NCBI GenBank assembly: GCA_900541285.1
Contig: UQJA01000007.1
Span: 1 to 36,046, forward strand
DNA from: an uncultured Collinsella sp.
GTDB lineage: Bacteria > Actinomycetota > Coriobacteriia > Coriobacteriales > Coriobacteriaceae
Length of the DNA stretch: 36,046 nucleotides
Reading direction: 5' to 3'
The position numbers and the translations under genes were made by a program. Each line of letters opens with the position of its first letter. Position 1 is the first letter of the stretch. The notes under the pieces were generated by a model. That model searched no databases, was not told the DNA's origin, and was given only the letters and a program-made list of their open reading frames with translations. Of the stretch, positions 1-8,171 are shown piece by piece.

Positions 1-230
1 CCCGGAATATCGGGCTGTTGGAGCGGGCGGGGTTTGTTGCCGTTGGCGTGCATCCTGACGATGCCCGGAAGAAGGTGGTGGAACTGACGCCAGAAGGGCA
101 GGCCAAGCTGGAGGAAGCCTTTCCCCTGTGGGAAGAGGCGCAACGGGAAATCAGGGAATACCTCGGCGACGACAGACTGGGCAATCTGTGCTCCCTGCTT
201 CAGGTTCTGAGCGATTTCTCCAGCGAATGA
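1..230 (+). CDS. MarR-family transcriptional regulator, C-terminal fragment
   Basis: The reading frame is open from base 3 and its start lies before the window. About 75 residues are visible. They begin with NIGLLERAGFV and continue through a wing-like stretch (VGVHPDDARKKVVELTPEG) that matches the beta-wing and following helix of MarR winged-helix regulators. There the phrase D-x-R-x-K-x-V-x-L-T-x-E-G is characteristic. The rest is a dimerisation helix (EEAFPLWEEAQREI). MarR proteins are dimeric DNA-binding repressors that often respond to small phenolic or oxidising ligands. The gene ends 52 bases before a flavoprotein gene on the same strand, so it may control that gene. The target and ligand cannot be read from the sequence. 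Confidence 0.8.
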   Translation, partial: RNIGLLERAGFVAVGVHPDDARKKVVELTPEGQAKLEEAFPLWEEAQREIREYLGDDRLGNLCSLLQVLSDFSSE

Positions 231-282
231 AGGTTTTTCCTGCTCCATGTACATCCTCAATAAAGGATAAAGGAGGCTTTTT

Positions 283-903
283 ATGAACGTACTGCTTATC
301 AACGGCAGCCCGCACAAGAAGGGCTGCACCTACACCGCTCTCAGCGAAGTGGCAGGACAGCTTGAGAAAAACGGCATCGGATCGAATATCGTGCACATCG
401 GCTCGAAGCCCATTCGAGGCTGTATCGCGTGCGGCGCTTGCCGGGAAACCGGGCTGTGCGTGTTTGACGACGATCCGGTCAATGAGTGCTCAGGGCTCTT
501 GAAGGCGGCGGATGGCCTTGTCGTGGGCTCGCCCGTCTACTATGCGCACCCCAGCGGCCGCATCCTTTCGGCCCTCGATCGCGCCTTCTATGCCGGAAGC
601 AAAGCCTTTGCACACAAGCCGGGCGCTGCCGTCGCCGTCGCCCGTCGCGGCGGTACGTCGACCACCTTCGATGTGCTCAATAAGTACTTCACCATCAACC
701 AGATGCCCGTGGTTGCCTCCACGTACTGGAACAACGTGTTTGGTCGCGTGCCCGGCGACGCCAATGGGGACGCCGAGGGCCTTGCCACCATGCGCAACAT
801 CGGCAAAAACATGGCCTGGCTCCTTCGCTGTATCGAGGCAGGACAGGCCGCCGGCATCAACGCACCCGAGGCAGATCGAGCAACGACCAACTTCATCAGG
901 TAG
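283..903 (+). CDS. NAD(P)H-dependent FMN reductase / iron-sulfur flavoprotein-like oxidoreductase
   Basis: The 206-residue protein opens with a flavodoxin-like FMN phosphate loop (LLINGSPHKKGCT, residues 4-16). It carries a compact cysteine motif, C47-x2-C50-x2-C53-x5-C59, like that of iron-sulfur flavoproteins. It then has the SPVYYAHPSG segment typical of the NADPH-dependent FMN reductase family. It is expected to be a cytosolic FMN enzyme that passes electrons from NAD(P)H to small acceptors such as quinones or nitro compounds. The cysteine motif may hold an Fe-S cluster, but that is inference. The start is supported by a strong AAAGGAGG ribosome-binding site 7-8 bases upstream. It sits between a MarR-type gene and an ArsC-like gene that follows after 12 bases, so the two downstream genes are probably cotranscribed. 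The physiological substrate is unknown. Confidence 0.8.
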   Translation: MNVLLINGSPHKKGCTYTALSEVAGQLEKNGIGSNIVHIGSKPIRGCIACGACRETGLCVFDDDPVNECSGLLKAADGLVVGSPVYYAHPSGRILSALDRAFYAGSKAFAHKPGAAVAVARRGGTSTTFDVLNKYFTINQMPVVASTYWNNVFGRVPGDANGDAEGLATMRNIGKNMAWLLRCIEAGQAAGINAPEADRATTNFIR

Positions 904-915
904 AACGGCGGGACC

Positions 916-1257
916 ATGAATATTCAAATCTTCGGGACTAAGAAGTCCTTCGACACCAAGAAGGCCCAGCGCTATTTTAGGGAGCGCCGCATTAAGGTGC
1001 AGTTTATCGACCTTAGGGAAAAGGAGATGAGCAAGGGCGAGCTCACGAGCGTGATGCAGGCGGTCGGCGGCATCGACAAGCTGCTCAACCCCAAAGCCAA
1101 GGACGAGGAGACGCTCGCACTCATCCAGCACCTCACCCCTAGTCAGCGCTTCGACAAGCTGCTCGAGAACCAGCAGGTTCTCGCCGAACCCATCGTGCGC
1201 AACGGCAAAAAGGCCACCGTCGGTTATTGCCCCGATGTATGGGGAGCCTGGGAGTAG
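916..1257 (+). CDS. ArsC/Spx (YffB-like) family protein lacking the active-site cysteine
   Basis: The 113-residue protein has the thioredoxin-like ArsC/Spx fold. It starts MNIQIFGTKK, has the helix DTKKAQRYFRERRIKVQF, and carries the conserved late segment PIVRNGKKATVGY, where family members bind glutathione or oxyanion. In arsenate reductases and YffB-type relatives a cysteine sits at about residue 11 (the KNCDT position). Here that position reads K-S-F-D-T, so the nucleophile is serine. The only cysteine is C107, near the C-terminus (GYCPD). The protein is therefore unlikely to be a working arsenate reductase. It may be a binding or regulatory relative, or a decayed enzyme. It lies 12 bases after the flavoprotein gene in a probable operon, with only a weak ribosome-binding site (GGCGGGACC). 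Confidence 0.75.
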   Translation: MNIQIFGTKKSFDTKKAQRYFRERRIKVQFIDLREKEMSKGELTSVMQAVGGIDKLLNPKAKDEETLALIQHLTPSQRFDKLLENQQVLAEPIVRNGKKATVGYCPDVWGAWE

Positions 1258-1343
1258 CTTGTGTTATTTGCCGGCTCGTGGGTATAAGAGCAGGCGTTTG
1301 GCATAAGATTCAACTGTAAGCCATGTCTAACAAAGGAGGGCAC

Positions 1344-2474
1344 ATGCCCAACAAACCCGTGAAGATCATCATGCTTACCGGATACCTCGGTGCCGGCAAG
1401 ACCACGCTGCTCAACCACATCCTCGCTAACGATGGCGGTATCCGCGCCGCCGTGATCGTCAACGATATCGGCGAGATCAATGTCGACGCCAGCCTCATCG
1501 CCGACGGCGGCCTTTCCGAGACCGACGACCTCATCCCGCTCACCAACGGCTGCATCTGCTGCACGCTTTCGGATGACCTGGCCAACCAGCTGCAGGGCAT
1601 CGCCGATTCGGGCAACTTCGACTACATCATCATCGAGGCATCGGGCATTTGCGAGCCTATCCCCATCGCCTACACCATCTCGAGCTTCTGCGACGAGGCC
1701 AAGGTGGGCGGCGAGCCCAAGCTCGCGCTCGACAACATCGTGGCCGTGGTCGACTGCGCCCGCATGTACGACGAGTTCAACGGCGGTCGCGACCTGCTGG
1801 CCGAGGATATCGACGAGGACGACATCGAAAGCCTGCTCATCCAGCAGATCGAATTCTGCTCCACGCTGATCCTCAACAAGACCGACACCGTGAGCCCTGA
1901 GCAGATCGCCGAGCTCAAGGCCATCGTGCGCAGCCTGCAGAAAGACGCCGTAATTGTCGAGGCCCAAAACGGCGAGGTCCCCATGGAGGAGCTGCTCGAT
2001 ACCGACCGCTTCGACTTTATGCGCGCCTACAACTCCGCCGCCTGGATCGATGCCATGGAGCATCCTGAGGAGCACGACGACCCCGAGGTGCTCGAGTACG
2101 ACATCGAGACCTTTGTGTACTCGCGCCGCAAGCCGTTTGACCTGCAGAAGTTCACCGATTTTGTTGAGCAGAAGTGGCCCGACGAGGTCATCCGCGTCAA
2201 GGGTCCGCTGTGGCAGACCGGCGATCCGGACATGTGCTACATGTTTGAGCAGGCCGGCCACCAGATGCGCCTGATGGAGAACGGCCTGTTTGTCGACTCG
2301 GCGCCCGAGGGCGAGAAGCAGAAGACCATCGACGAGAACCCCGAAATCATGCAAATTTGGGACGACGAGACGGGCGACCGCATGACGAGCCTGTGCATCA
2401 TCGGCCGTCACATGGACAAGGATGCGCTCATCGCCTCCCTCGATGCCTGCCTGACCGACTGGCACCGCGCCTAG
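1344..2474 (+). CDS. CobW/G3E-family GTPase (putative metallochaperone)
   Basis: The 376-residue protein is a G3E-family P-loop GTPase. Walker A is GYLGAGKTT (residues 13-21). The metal-binding CxCC motif is C70-I-C72-C73. Walker B lies in YIIIEASGI, and the guanine-specificity motif is NKTD. A C-terminal CobW_C-like region follows from about residue 240 (YDIETFVYSRRKPFD). Proteins of this family use GTP hydrolysis to deliver metal (zinc, cobalt or nickel) to client proteins in the cytosol; the metal is not identifiable here. I chose the ATG at 1344 because AAAGGAGGG lies just upstream of it. An in-frame ATG at 1323 has no such site. A strong terminator follows at 2513-2547. The gene appears monocistronic. 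Confidence 0.87.
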   Translation: MPNKPVKIIMLTGYLGAGKTTLLNHILANDGGIRAAVIVNDIGEINVDASLIADGGLSETDDLIPLTNGCICCTLSDDLANQLQGIADSGNFDYIIIEASGICEPIPIAYTISSFCDEAKVGGEPKLALDNIVAVVDCARMYDEFNGGRDLLAEDIDEDDIESLLIQQIEFCSTLILNKTDTVSPEQIAELKAIVRSLQKDAVIVEAQNGEVPMEELLDTDRFDFMRAYNSAAWIDAMEHPEEHDDPEVLEYDIETFVYSRRKPFDLQKFTDFVEQKWPDEVIRVKGPLWQTGDPDMCYMFEQAGHQMRLMENGLFVDSAPEGEKQKTIDENPEIMQIWDDETGDRMTSLCIIGRHMDKDALIASLDACLTDWHRA

Positions 2475-2512
2475 GTTTATCCAAGCGGGCATTTTTCGCC
2501 CACGTAACCGCC

Positions 2513-2547
2513 AAGCCACCACGAAGGTACCCTTCGTGGTGGCTTTT
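2513..2547 (+). terminator. Rho-independent terminator after the CobW-type gene
   Basis: A perfect 15-bp inverted repeat (AAGCCACCACGAAGG at 2513-2527 and its complement at 2531-2545) with a 3-base loop is followed by T residues. It begins 38 bases after the CobW-type stop codon. Its 3' arm ends just ahead of the trmL ribosome-binding site, so it isolates the two genes. Confidence 0.85.
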
Positions 2548-2568
2548 CGTTCTGAGCCAAGGAGATTC

Positions 2569-3168
2569 ATGTTCAACATTGTGCTGTATGCGCCCGAGAT
2601 TCCGGCCAATACGGGCAATATCGGCCGCACCTGCGTGGTCACCGGCGCCCGCCTACATCTGGTGGAGCCACTGGGCTTTTCGCTCGACGACAAGACGGTA
2701 CGTCGCGCCGGCCTGGGCTACTGGCAAAACCTGGACGTGACCACCTATGCCGGCTGGGAAGATTTCCTTGCGCGCAACGACCTCTCCCCCGCCGATGGTC
2801 GCCTGCATCTGCTGACCAAAAAGGCACGCCGCACCTATGCTCAGAGTACCTACCGCGATGGCGACTACTTGGTCTTTGGCAGCGAGAGCTCGGGCATTCC
2901 CGAGCCACTGCTTGCCGCGGCGCCCGAGCGCTGCGAGCGCATCCCTATGCTGCGCGATTGCGACTCGCTCGATAACGCCGAGGCCTGGGAAGCCCACGAG
3001 GAATCGCTCGGGCATACCGAGGACAGCCACGAGGCCATCCTTCGACAGGATATCTGCGGCAACTTCGTCAACCCGGACGACTACCGCATCAGCGCACTCA
3101 ACCTTTCCAACAGCGCCGCCATCGTCCTCTACGAAGCCCTGCGCCAAACAGCCTTTCCAGGAATGTGA
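2569..3168 (+). CDS. trmL: tRNA (cytidine/uridine-34 2'-O)-methyltransferase TrmL
   Basis: This 199-residue SPOUT-class enzyme methylates the 2'-OH of the wobble base in tRNA-Leu using S-adenosylmethionine. The opening FNIVLYAPEIPANTGNIGRT is the conserved N-terminus. FGSESSGIP (103-111) is the first cofactor loop, and ALNLSNSAAIVLYEALRQ (176-193) forms the trefoil knot. Compared with typical TrmL (about 155 residues) there is an extra segment at about 130-174. It is rich in acidic residues and histidine and sits between IPM and the knot, exactly where other members have only a few residues. The ATG at 2569 follows an AAGGAGA site; an upstream in-frame GTG at 2536 lies inside the preceding terminator. 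The stop codon lies inside a palindromic repeat. Confidence 0.88.
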   Translation: MFNIVLYAPEIPANTGNIGRTCVVTGARLHLVEPLGFSLDDKTVRRAGLGYWQNLDVTTYAGWEDFLARNDLSPADGRLHLLTKKARRTYAQSTYRDGDYLVFGSESSGIPEPLLAAAPERCERIPMLRDCDSLDNAEAWEAHEESLGHTEDSHEAILRQDICGNFVNPDDYRISALNLSNSAAIVLYEALRQTAFPGM

Positions 3169-3195
3169 CAAAGGAACTGTCCCTTTGTCACATTC
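3161..3195. repeat. Palindromic repeat, copy 1 (ACAAAGGAACTGTCCCTTTGT family)
   Basis: The arms are 17 bases each around a central T at 3178, and the only mispair is A3175 against C3181. The left arm is GAATGTGACAAAGGAAC. The trmL stop codon (TGA at 3166-3168) is inside it. The core is identical to the copy at 8139-8171, including the mispair, and closely related to the copy at 4419-4451. In transcripts it would form a long hairpin and could act as a terminator, although no U-tract follows. Confidence 0.85.
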
Positions 3196-3312
3196 AAGCG
3201 CCACGCCGATAGCACACACGCCTAATTGATGCTCAAGATAAAGAGCCCTCACTTTTAATCAGAATTAACTAAAGTAAAATGAAGTTAAACGGCGGTGTGA
3301 AAGGAGAGCCTT

Positions 3313-4413
3313 GTGGAATATCTCGAGAACCCGTTTACCCCTAGCTTTGGTGAGGTTCCTGCTCATCTCGCTGGCAGACAACAGATTATTCGGGATTTGG
3401 ACCGTGCCTTCTTGAGCCAGCGCAGGCGCCCAGAATTGACCTCGATCTTCTCAGGCGCGCGTGGAACCGGTAAAACCGCTCTCATGTCGTCGCTCGCGAC
3501 AAGGGCGGAATCCCACGGCTGGATTGCCGTAAAGACGACCGCGCTCCCGGGAATGCTTGAGGAAATCGAGTTCGGGGCGAAACGTGCTGCCGGCCATCTT
3601 ATCGACCCGTCCAACCACTTCGAAGTCACCGGTCTCGGAATTGCACCGCTCGGCAGCATCGAGGTCAGTCACGTTCACGATGCCTCAACCTGGCGTTATC
3701 GCATGAGCGACATCATCGACCAGCTCAACAAGGCGGGCACCGGTCTGCTCGTCACGGTTGACGAGGTGGACCCGACACTCGACGAAATGATTCAGCTCGC
3801 AGCGACGTATCAGCACTTTGTGACCGATGGGAAACGCGTCGCGCTGCTCATGGCGGGACTTCCCAACAACGTCTCGACGTTGCTGAACCACAAGACGGTC
3901 TCGTTCCTTCGCCGCGCCCAACAATATCATCTGGGTCGCATTGCCGACTATGACGTACGCGAGGCCTTAATTCGCACAATCCAGGAAAACGATCGCCTGG
4001 CAGATGCTGAGGGAATCGATAGAGCCGTTCGCTCGATCTCTGGTTTTCCCTTCCTATTGCAGCTCGTAGGCTACCGTGCCTGGGATCTCACAAGCGATTC
4101 GAAGGAAATCTCGTCACGCGACTTTGACCTGGGAATCAAAATCGCGCGCGACGAGATGGACGACCGAATCCTCGCGGCAACCTATCGAGAACTCACTGCA
4201 GAGGACAAGCGATTCCTCATCGCCATGCTCGATGACGAGGAAGAGTCCACCACCGCCGACCTTGTCGAGCGCCTTAAGCGTTCGCCACAGCAGGTCTCCC
4301 GCTACCGACGCCGCATGATAGATGCCGGCATCATCGGGGAACGAGGACGAGGGCTCGTCGCATTTGAATTGCCATTCTTCCGCGACTATCTCGCAGCTCA
4401 ATGCGTGAAATAG
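3313..4413 (+). CDS. AAA+ ATPase with C-terminal winged-helix region (AAA_16-like), paralogue 1
   Basis: The 366-residue protein has an N-terminal NPFTPSFGEVPAHLAGR segment, typical of ATPases in the AAA_16/Orc1-Cdc6-like group. Walker A is GARGTGKT (48-55), Walker B is GLLVTVDE (144-151), and a sensor-like VALLMAGLP follows. A middle helical region contains SFLRRAQQ and FPFLLQLVGYRAW. The C-terminus from about residue 290 reads like a winged helix (TADLVERLKRSPQQVSRYRRRMIDAGII), which suggests DNA binding. It starts at a GTG 5 bases after AAGGAGAG. The gene stands alone, convergent to the UvrA2-like gene, and is a clear paralogue of the ATPase at 6953-8071. Its function is unknown; the domain layout would suit an ATP-driven switch or a nucleic-acid-binding regulator. 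Confidence 0.8.
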   Translation: MEYLENPFTPSFGEVPAHLAGRQQIIRDLDRAFLSQRRRPELTSIFSGARGTGKTALMSSLATRAESHGWIAVKTTALPGMLEEIEFGAKRAAGHLIDPSNHFEVTGLGIAPLGSIEVSHVHDASTWRYRMSDIIDQLNKAGTGLLVTVDEVDPTLDEMIQLAATYQHFVTDGKRVALLMAGLPNNVSTLLNHKTVSFLRRAQQYHLGRIADYDVREALIRTIQENDRLADAEGIDRAVRSISGFPFLLQLVGYRAWDLTSDSKEISSRDFDLGIKIARDEMDDRILAATYRELTAEDKRFLIAMLDDEEESTTADLVERLKRSPQQVSRYRRRMIDAGIIGERGRGLVAFELPFFRDYLAAQCVK

Positions 4414-4418
4414 GTATC

Positions 4419-4451
4419 AATGCGACAAAGGGACTGTCCCTTTGTCGCATT
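4419..4451. repeat. Perfect palindrome, copy 2 (ACAAAGGGACTGTCCCTTTGT family), possible bidirectional terminator
   Basis: There are two perfect 16-bp arms (AATGCGACAAAGGGAC and its complement) around a single central T at 4435. It fills most of the 41-base gap between two convergent genes, the AAA+ ATPase ending at 4413 and the UvrA2-like gene ending at 4455. It is well placed to stop transcription from both sides. It differs from copies 1 and 3 by compensating changes (the mispair is gone and GTGAC has become GCGAC). Confidence 0.85.
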
Positions 4452-4454
4452 CGG

Positions 4455-6960
4455 TTATAGATAACGTCCGGTAATGCTCTTGGAGCAGGCCGCGATGTCC
4501 CCCGGCGTGCCGGCACAGACGATTTGCCCGCCCGCATCGCCACCGCCCGGGCCCATGTCGATCACGTAATCGGCGTTACGGATAAGGTCGAGATCGTGTT
4601 CAATCACGATAACCGTGGCGCCCTTGGCAACGAGGCCATCGAACACACTCAACAACACCTGAACATCGAGCGGATGTAGGCCGATCGTGGGCTCGTCGAA
4701 TACGAATACGGCATCGTCCTGCACGCGGCCCATCTCGCTCGCAAGCTTAAGACGCTGTGCCTCGCCGCCCGAAAGCGCCGGCGTGGGTTCACCGAGCGTG
4801 AGATAACCCAAGCCCAGGTCGTGCAAGGTCTGCAAGCGCGTCTGAACCTTCTTGAGTCCCAGTGTGGCGTCGATGGCCTCATCCACACTCATATCCATGA
4901 GCTGCGGCAACGTAAGCAAGCTCCCGTCCTTGCCCTCGCGATGGATATGCGAAGCCGCGTCTGCATAACGTGAGCCGCGACATGCCGGGCAGACGATCTC
5001 GACATCGGGCAAAAACTGCACGTCGAGCGATATCGAGCCCGTGCCATCACACGTAGGGCAGCGCAAGGCGCCGGTATTGTAGCTAAAGGCGCCCGCCTTG
5101 TAGCCGGCTGCCTTGGCCTCGGGCGTACGGGCGAAGGCGCGGCGCAGCTCATCATGGATGTCGGCATAGGTTGCCACCGTCGAGCGCACGTTGGCACCGA
5201 TGGGCGTGGCGTCAATCAGGTTGGCACGCGCAATGCCCTCGGCATCGATCCAGCGCACGTGGCGTGGCAAGCGCTCGCCAGCTGCCTGCGCCTTAAGCGC
5301 CGGGATGAGCGTCTCGAGCACCAACGTCGTCTTGCCCGAACCCGAAACACCCGTAACCGCGACCAAGCGACCGCGCGGAATATCGACTTCGAGCGGCTTG
5401 ACGGTATGGATGGTATCGGTCGCCATGCGGATATGGCCCTGGTCGAACATTTCGTCGTCAGTCACCTGCGGACGCAAGCGCTTGGGCTCGGCGCGCAAAA
5501 ACGGCGCGATACGGCTGTCCTGCGATTGCTCGACCTCGTCTACCGTACCAGCGGCGATTACGTTGCCGCCGCCTGCTCCGGCAACGGGGCCCATCTCGAC
5601 CAGATAATCAGCCTCCGCCAGCACACGTGTATCGTGGTCGACAACAACCACGGTATTGCCGTCATCCACCAGGTCGCGCATTACGCCCACCAAGCCGTCG
5701 ACATTGGCAGGATGCAAGCCAATTGAGGGCTCGTCCAGCACATAGAGCACGCCTGTCGATCGGTTGCGCACCACGCGGACGAGTTGCACGCGCTGGCGCT
5801 CACCCGTGGAGAGCGTGGCACCGGCGCGATCGAGCGAAAGGTAATCGAGACCCAGGTCGACCAGACGACGAGCCGTGCTCAAAAACGAATCGCAGATATC
5901 CGTCGCCATGGGCCGCATCTCGGCCGGCAAGGATGCGGGCACCCCGCGCACCCACTCGATCGCATCACCAAGCGTCATGGCCGCGGCCTGAGCCAGATTG
6001 ATACCGCGCACCTGGGGCTGGCGCGCAGCCTCGGAGAGACGCGTGCCGGCGCAGTCACGGCATGGTCCCTCGCGCAAAAAGCGAGCCACACGCTTAAGCC
6101 CCTTATCGTCCTTAACCTTGGCGAGCGCATTCTCAACGGTATAGACGGCGTTGTAATAGGTAAAGTCGAGCGGCGTGGCGCCCTCGCCGTTTTTGGGAAC
6201 GTAGAGAATGTGCTTCTTAACCGCCGGGCCGTGAAACACGATGTCGCGCTCTTGAGGCGTGAGCTGGTTAAACGGCACGTCGGTGCGCACGCCCATCTCG
6301 CCGGCCACCTGCTTCATCAGGTCCCACATGAGCGTGCCCCAGGGAAGCACCGCACCCTCGTTGATGGTCTTTGACTCGTCGGGCACCAGGCTCGCCTCGT
6401 CTACCTCGCGCATGACCGCCGCAGGTAGGGCACGCACCGCCGCTATTGAAAGCCAAATCCTCGGCACTCGGCGCGTAGAACTCGCGGCCGCATGTCGGAC
6501 ACGTGAGCGACAGGCCCGCAGCCACGTTAAGGCTCGGCTCCACACGCGCCCCGCAATGCGGGCACACGTGATGGGCGCAACGGCTAAAGAGTAGACGCAG
6601 GCTATTGTTGAGCTCGGTCATGGTACCAAAGGTCGAGCGCACGCCCGGTACGCTGGGGCGCTGATGTAATGCGAGCGCCGCTGGCACGTGCAGCACCTCG
6701 TCCACCTGGGCGTGCTCGGCCTGCGTCAGACGACGGCGGGTATAGGTGCTGAGCGCCTCCAGATAGCGGCGCGAGCCCTCGGCATAAAGAACCCCGAGTG
6801 CCAGCGAACTCTTGCCCGAACCCGACACGCCGGCAATGCCCACGAGCTTTCCCAGCGGAATATCGATATCGATGTCTTTGAGGTTATGGACGCGCGCGCC
6901 ACGCACCTCGATAGCCTGCGGGTTCATCTTCTGTTCCGTCACCTTTATCACCCTACTCAT
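4455..6960 (-). pseudogene. UvrA2-like ABC ATPase (excinuclease subunit A paralogue), frameshifted
   Basis: Two overlapping frames together encode one UvrA-like protein. The N-terminal part (6960 down to about 6410) has Walker A GVSGSGKSS, the YLEALSTYTRRR segment and a zinc-binding CPHC...CPTCG pair. The C-terminal part (from about 6415 down to 4455) has signature LSTGERQR, Walker B VLYVLDEP, second Walker A GVSGSGKTT, a second zinc module (CPTCDGTG...CPACRG), second signature LSGGEAQR and Walker B VFVFDEP. The full length of about 835 codons suits the short UvrA2-like class, which lacks the UvrB-binding insert and is linked to DNA-damage or antibiotic tolerance rather than core excision repair. 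Near CPTCGG the frame changes; the total span modulo 3 fits loss of 2 bases or gain of 1. The start at 6960 overlaps the upstream ATPase stop by 8 bases; ATG at 6927 is an alternative start. Confidence 0.85.
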
Positions 6961-8071
6961 GCCATATAACTCGATCGCGAATGTACGCGCCCAGCATGGG
7001 CACGGTAAACCGGACGAGGCCGTATCCGGCAGCCTCGATGACGCGCTCGCGAATCAGGCTTGCGCGATATTTACTCGCCCAGCTCTGAGTGCGATCACAG
7101 CGCTCAATGATGTCCGCCATGCGCGTCGGCTTGCCTCCGTCAACTGCCATGGCCTCGATAAATAGGCGCTGTGGACTGCGCAGCCCGTAATACAGGGGCG
7201 CGTCAACCGCTTCGTAGAACTCGGAGACGGCATCCGCGTGCCCAGCCTCAACATCGCGCTCTTCAATGACCTGCAAGCCACGCCGGACAGCAGACCGCCA
7301 CATGTAATAGCCCACCAGCTGAACCATATAGGGATGCCCCATGCTCTTGCGCGCCGCAAGGTCCGCCGTCTCCGCATCAACGTAAAGACCAGCGTCTTTG
7401 ACCGTCTGGATATACGAATCGCGCACTTTGGGCAAAGAAATCGCCCCCAGCGTACGCTGCTGAGCACGCCGCAAAAACGTCACGCTCGGCTCTTCGAGCA
7501 AGTCATCAACCATACTGGGTAAGCCGGCGAACACCAGCGCAAGACCGCGCTGGTCGCTATCGGACAAGCCCGTAGCATCTTGATCTCCGGGCACTTGCTG
7601 ATAGAGAACGGCCAGCGCCGCCAGTTCCTCGATAGACGCAGATTGGGCCTCGTCAATCGCAAACAGTATGCCCTTGCCTGGACCGAGCTTCTTGAGGCGC
7701 TCGTTGACCAGCCCTCGCAACGTTTCGCCCTTTGCTCGCGCCGCCTCGACCGACATCCGGCCAAACGACGGACCGAGCTCCATTGACGTCACAACGGGTT
7801 TATTCGAGCGAAGCGCGTCGGCCAAGCGGTCGCATAAGCCAAGCGAAGCGAAATCGGAGACAACCGCCCATCCGCGCGCGCTGGCTAGACGCTGCAGCTC
7901 CCGTAGGAGAACCGTTTTGCCACAGCCGCGGTTTCCCGTAATGAGCATGAGCCTGCCCGGCGCCCCAGCGCCGTTGTCGAGGCCTTCCTCGAAATCCTCG
8001 ATGACCGACTCGCGACCAATGAGTATCGGAGGCCGCTTGCCTGCCGTTGGCTTAAAGGGATTTGGATTCAT
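6953..8071 (-). CDS. AAA+ ATPase with C-terminal winged-helix region (AAA_16-like), paralogue 2
   Basis: The 372-residue protein has the same design as the ATPase at 3313-4413. It has an NPFKPTAGKRPPILIGR N-terminus, Walker A GNRGCGKT (46-53), Walker B GILFAIDEAQ, sensor-like LALVFAGLP, then SVTFLRRAQQ and HPYMVQLVGYYMW. A C-terminal winged-helix-like part follows (TRMADIIERCDRTQSWASKYRASLIRERVI, from about residue 315). Shared landmarks are easy to align, but overall identity is modest, so the duplication is old. The ATG at 8071 has a strong GAGGAGG site. The stop codon overlaps the start of the UvrA2-like gene (ATGAGTAG), which indicates translational coupling. It may regulate or cooperate with that ABC protein; this is inference, and no characterised function is known to me. 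Confidence 0.8.
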   Translation of the reverse strand: MNPNPFKPTAGKRPPILIGRESVIEDFEEGLDNGAGAPGRLMLITGNRGCGKTVLLRELQRLASARGWAVVSDFASLGLCDRLADALRSNKPVVTSMELGPSFGRMSVEAARAKGETLRGLVNERLKKLGPGKGILFAIDEAQSASIEELAALAVLYQQVPGDQDATGLSDSDQRGLALVFAGLPSMVDDLLEEPSVTFLRRAQQRTLGAISLPKVRDSYIQTVKDAGLYVDAETADLAARKSMGHPYMVQLVGYYMWRSAVRRGLQVIEERDVEAGHADAVSEFYEAVDAPLYYGLRSPQRLFIEAMAVDGGKPTRMADIIERCDRTQSWASKYRASLIRERVIEAAGYGLVRFTVPMLGAYIRDRVIWHE

Positions 8072-8138
8072 GTCGGCCTCCTCGGATTGGCAAACCCTGA
8101 CAACAGTTATACCAATTTGTACCGAGTTACACCAATAG

Positions 8139-8171
8139 CATGTGACAAAGGAACTGTCCCTTTGTCACATG
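8139..8171. repeat. Palindromic repeat, copy 3 (ACAAAGGAACTGTCCCTTTGT family)
   Basis: The arms are 16 bases each around T8155, with one mispair (A8152 against C8158) in the same place as in copy 1. It contains the last codon and stop (ATG TGA on the minus strand) of the TetM-like GTPase gene. It lies 68 bases upstream of the start of the second AAA+ ATPase. It could end the GTPase transcript. Confidence 0.85.

Noticed and set aside
1224..2693. Minus-strand open frame of 489 codons over the CobW-type gene
   Set aside because: It is the antisense shadow of a gene with Walker and CxCC motifs; no ribosome-binding site or family features.
4455..6960. UvrA of the canonical excision-repair complex
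   Set aside because: The protein is about 100 residues shorter than UvrA and its text fits the UvrA2-like class lacking the UvrB-binding insert.
3161..8171. CRISPR-like array from the repeated palindromes
   Set aside because: The copies are more than 1 kb apart with genes between them, without regular spacers or cas genes.
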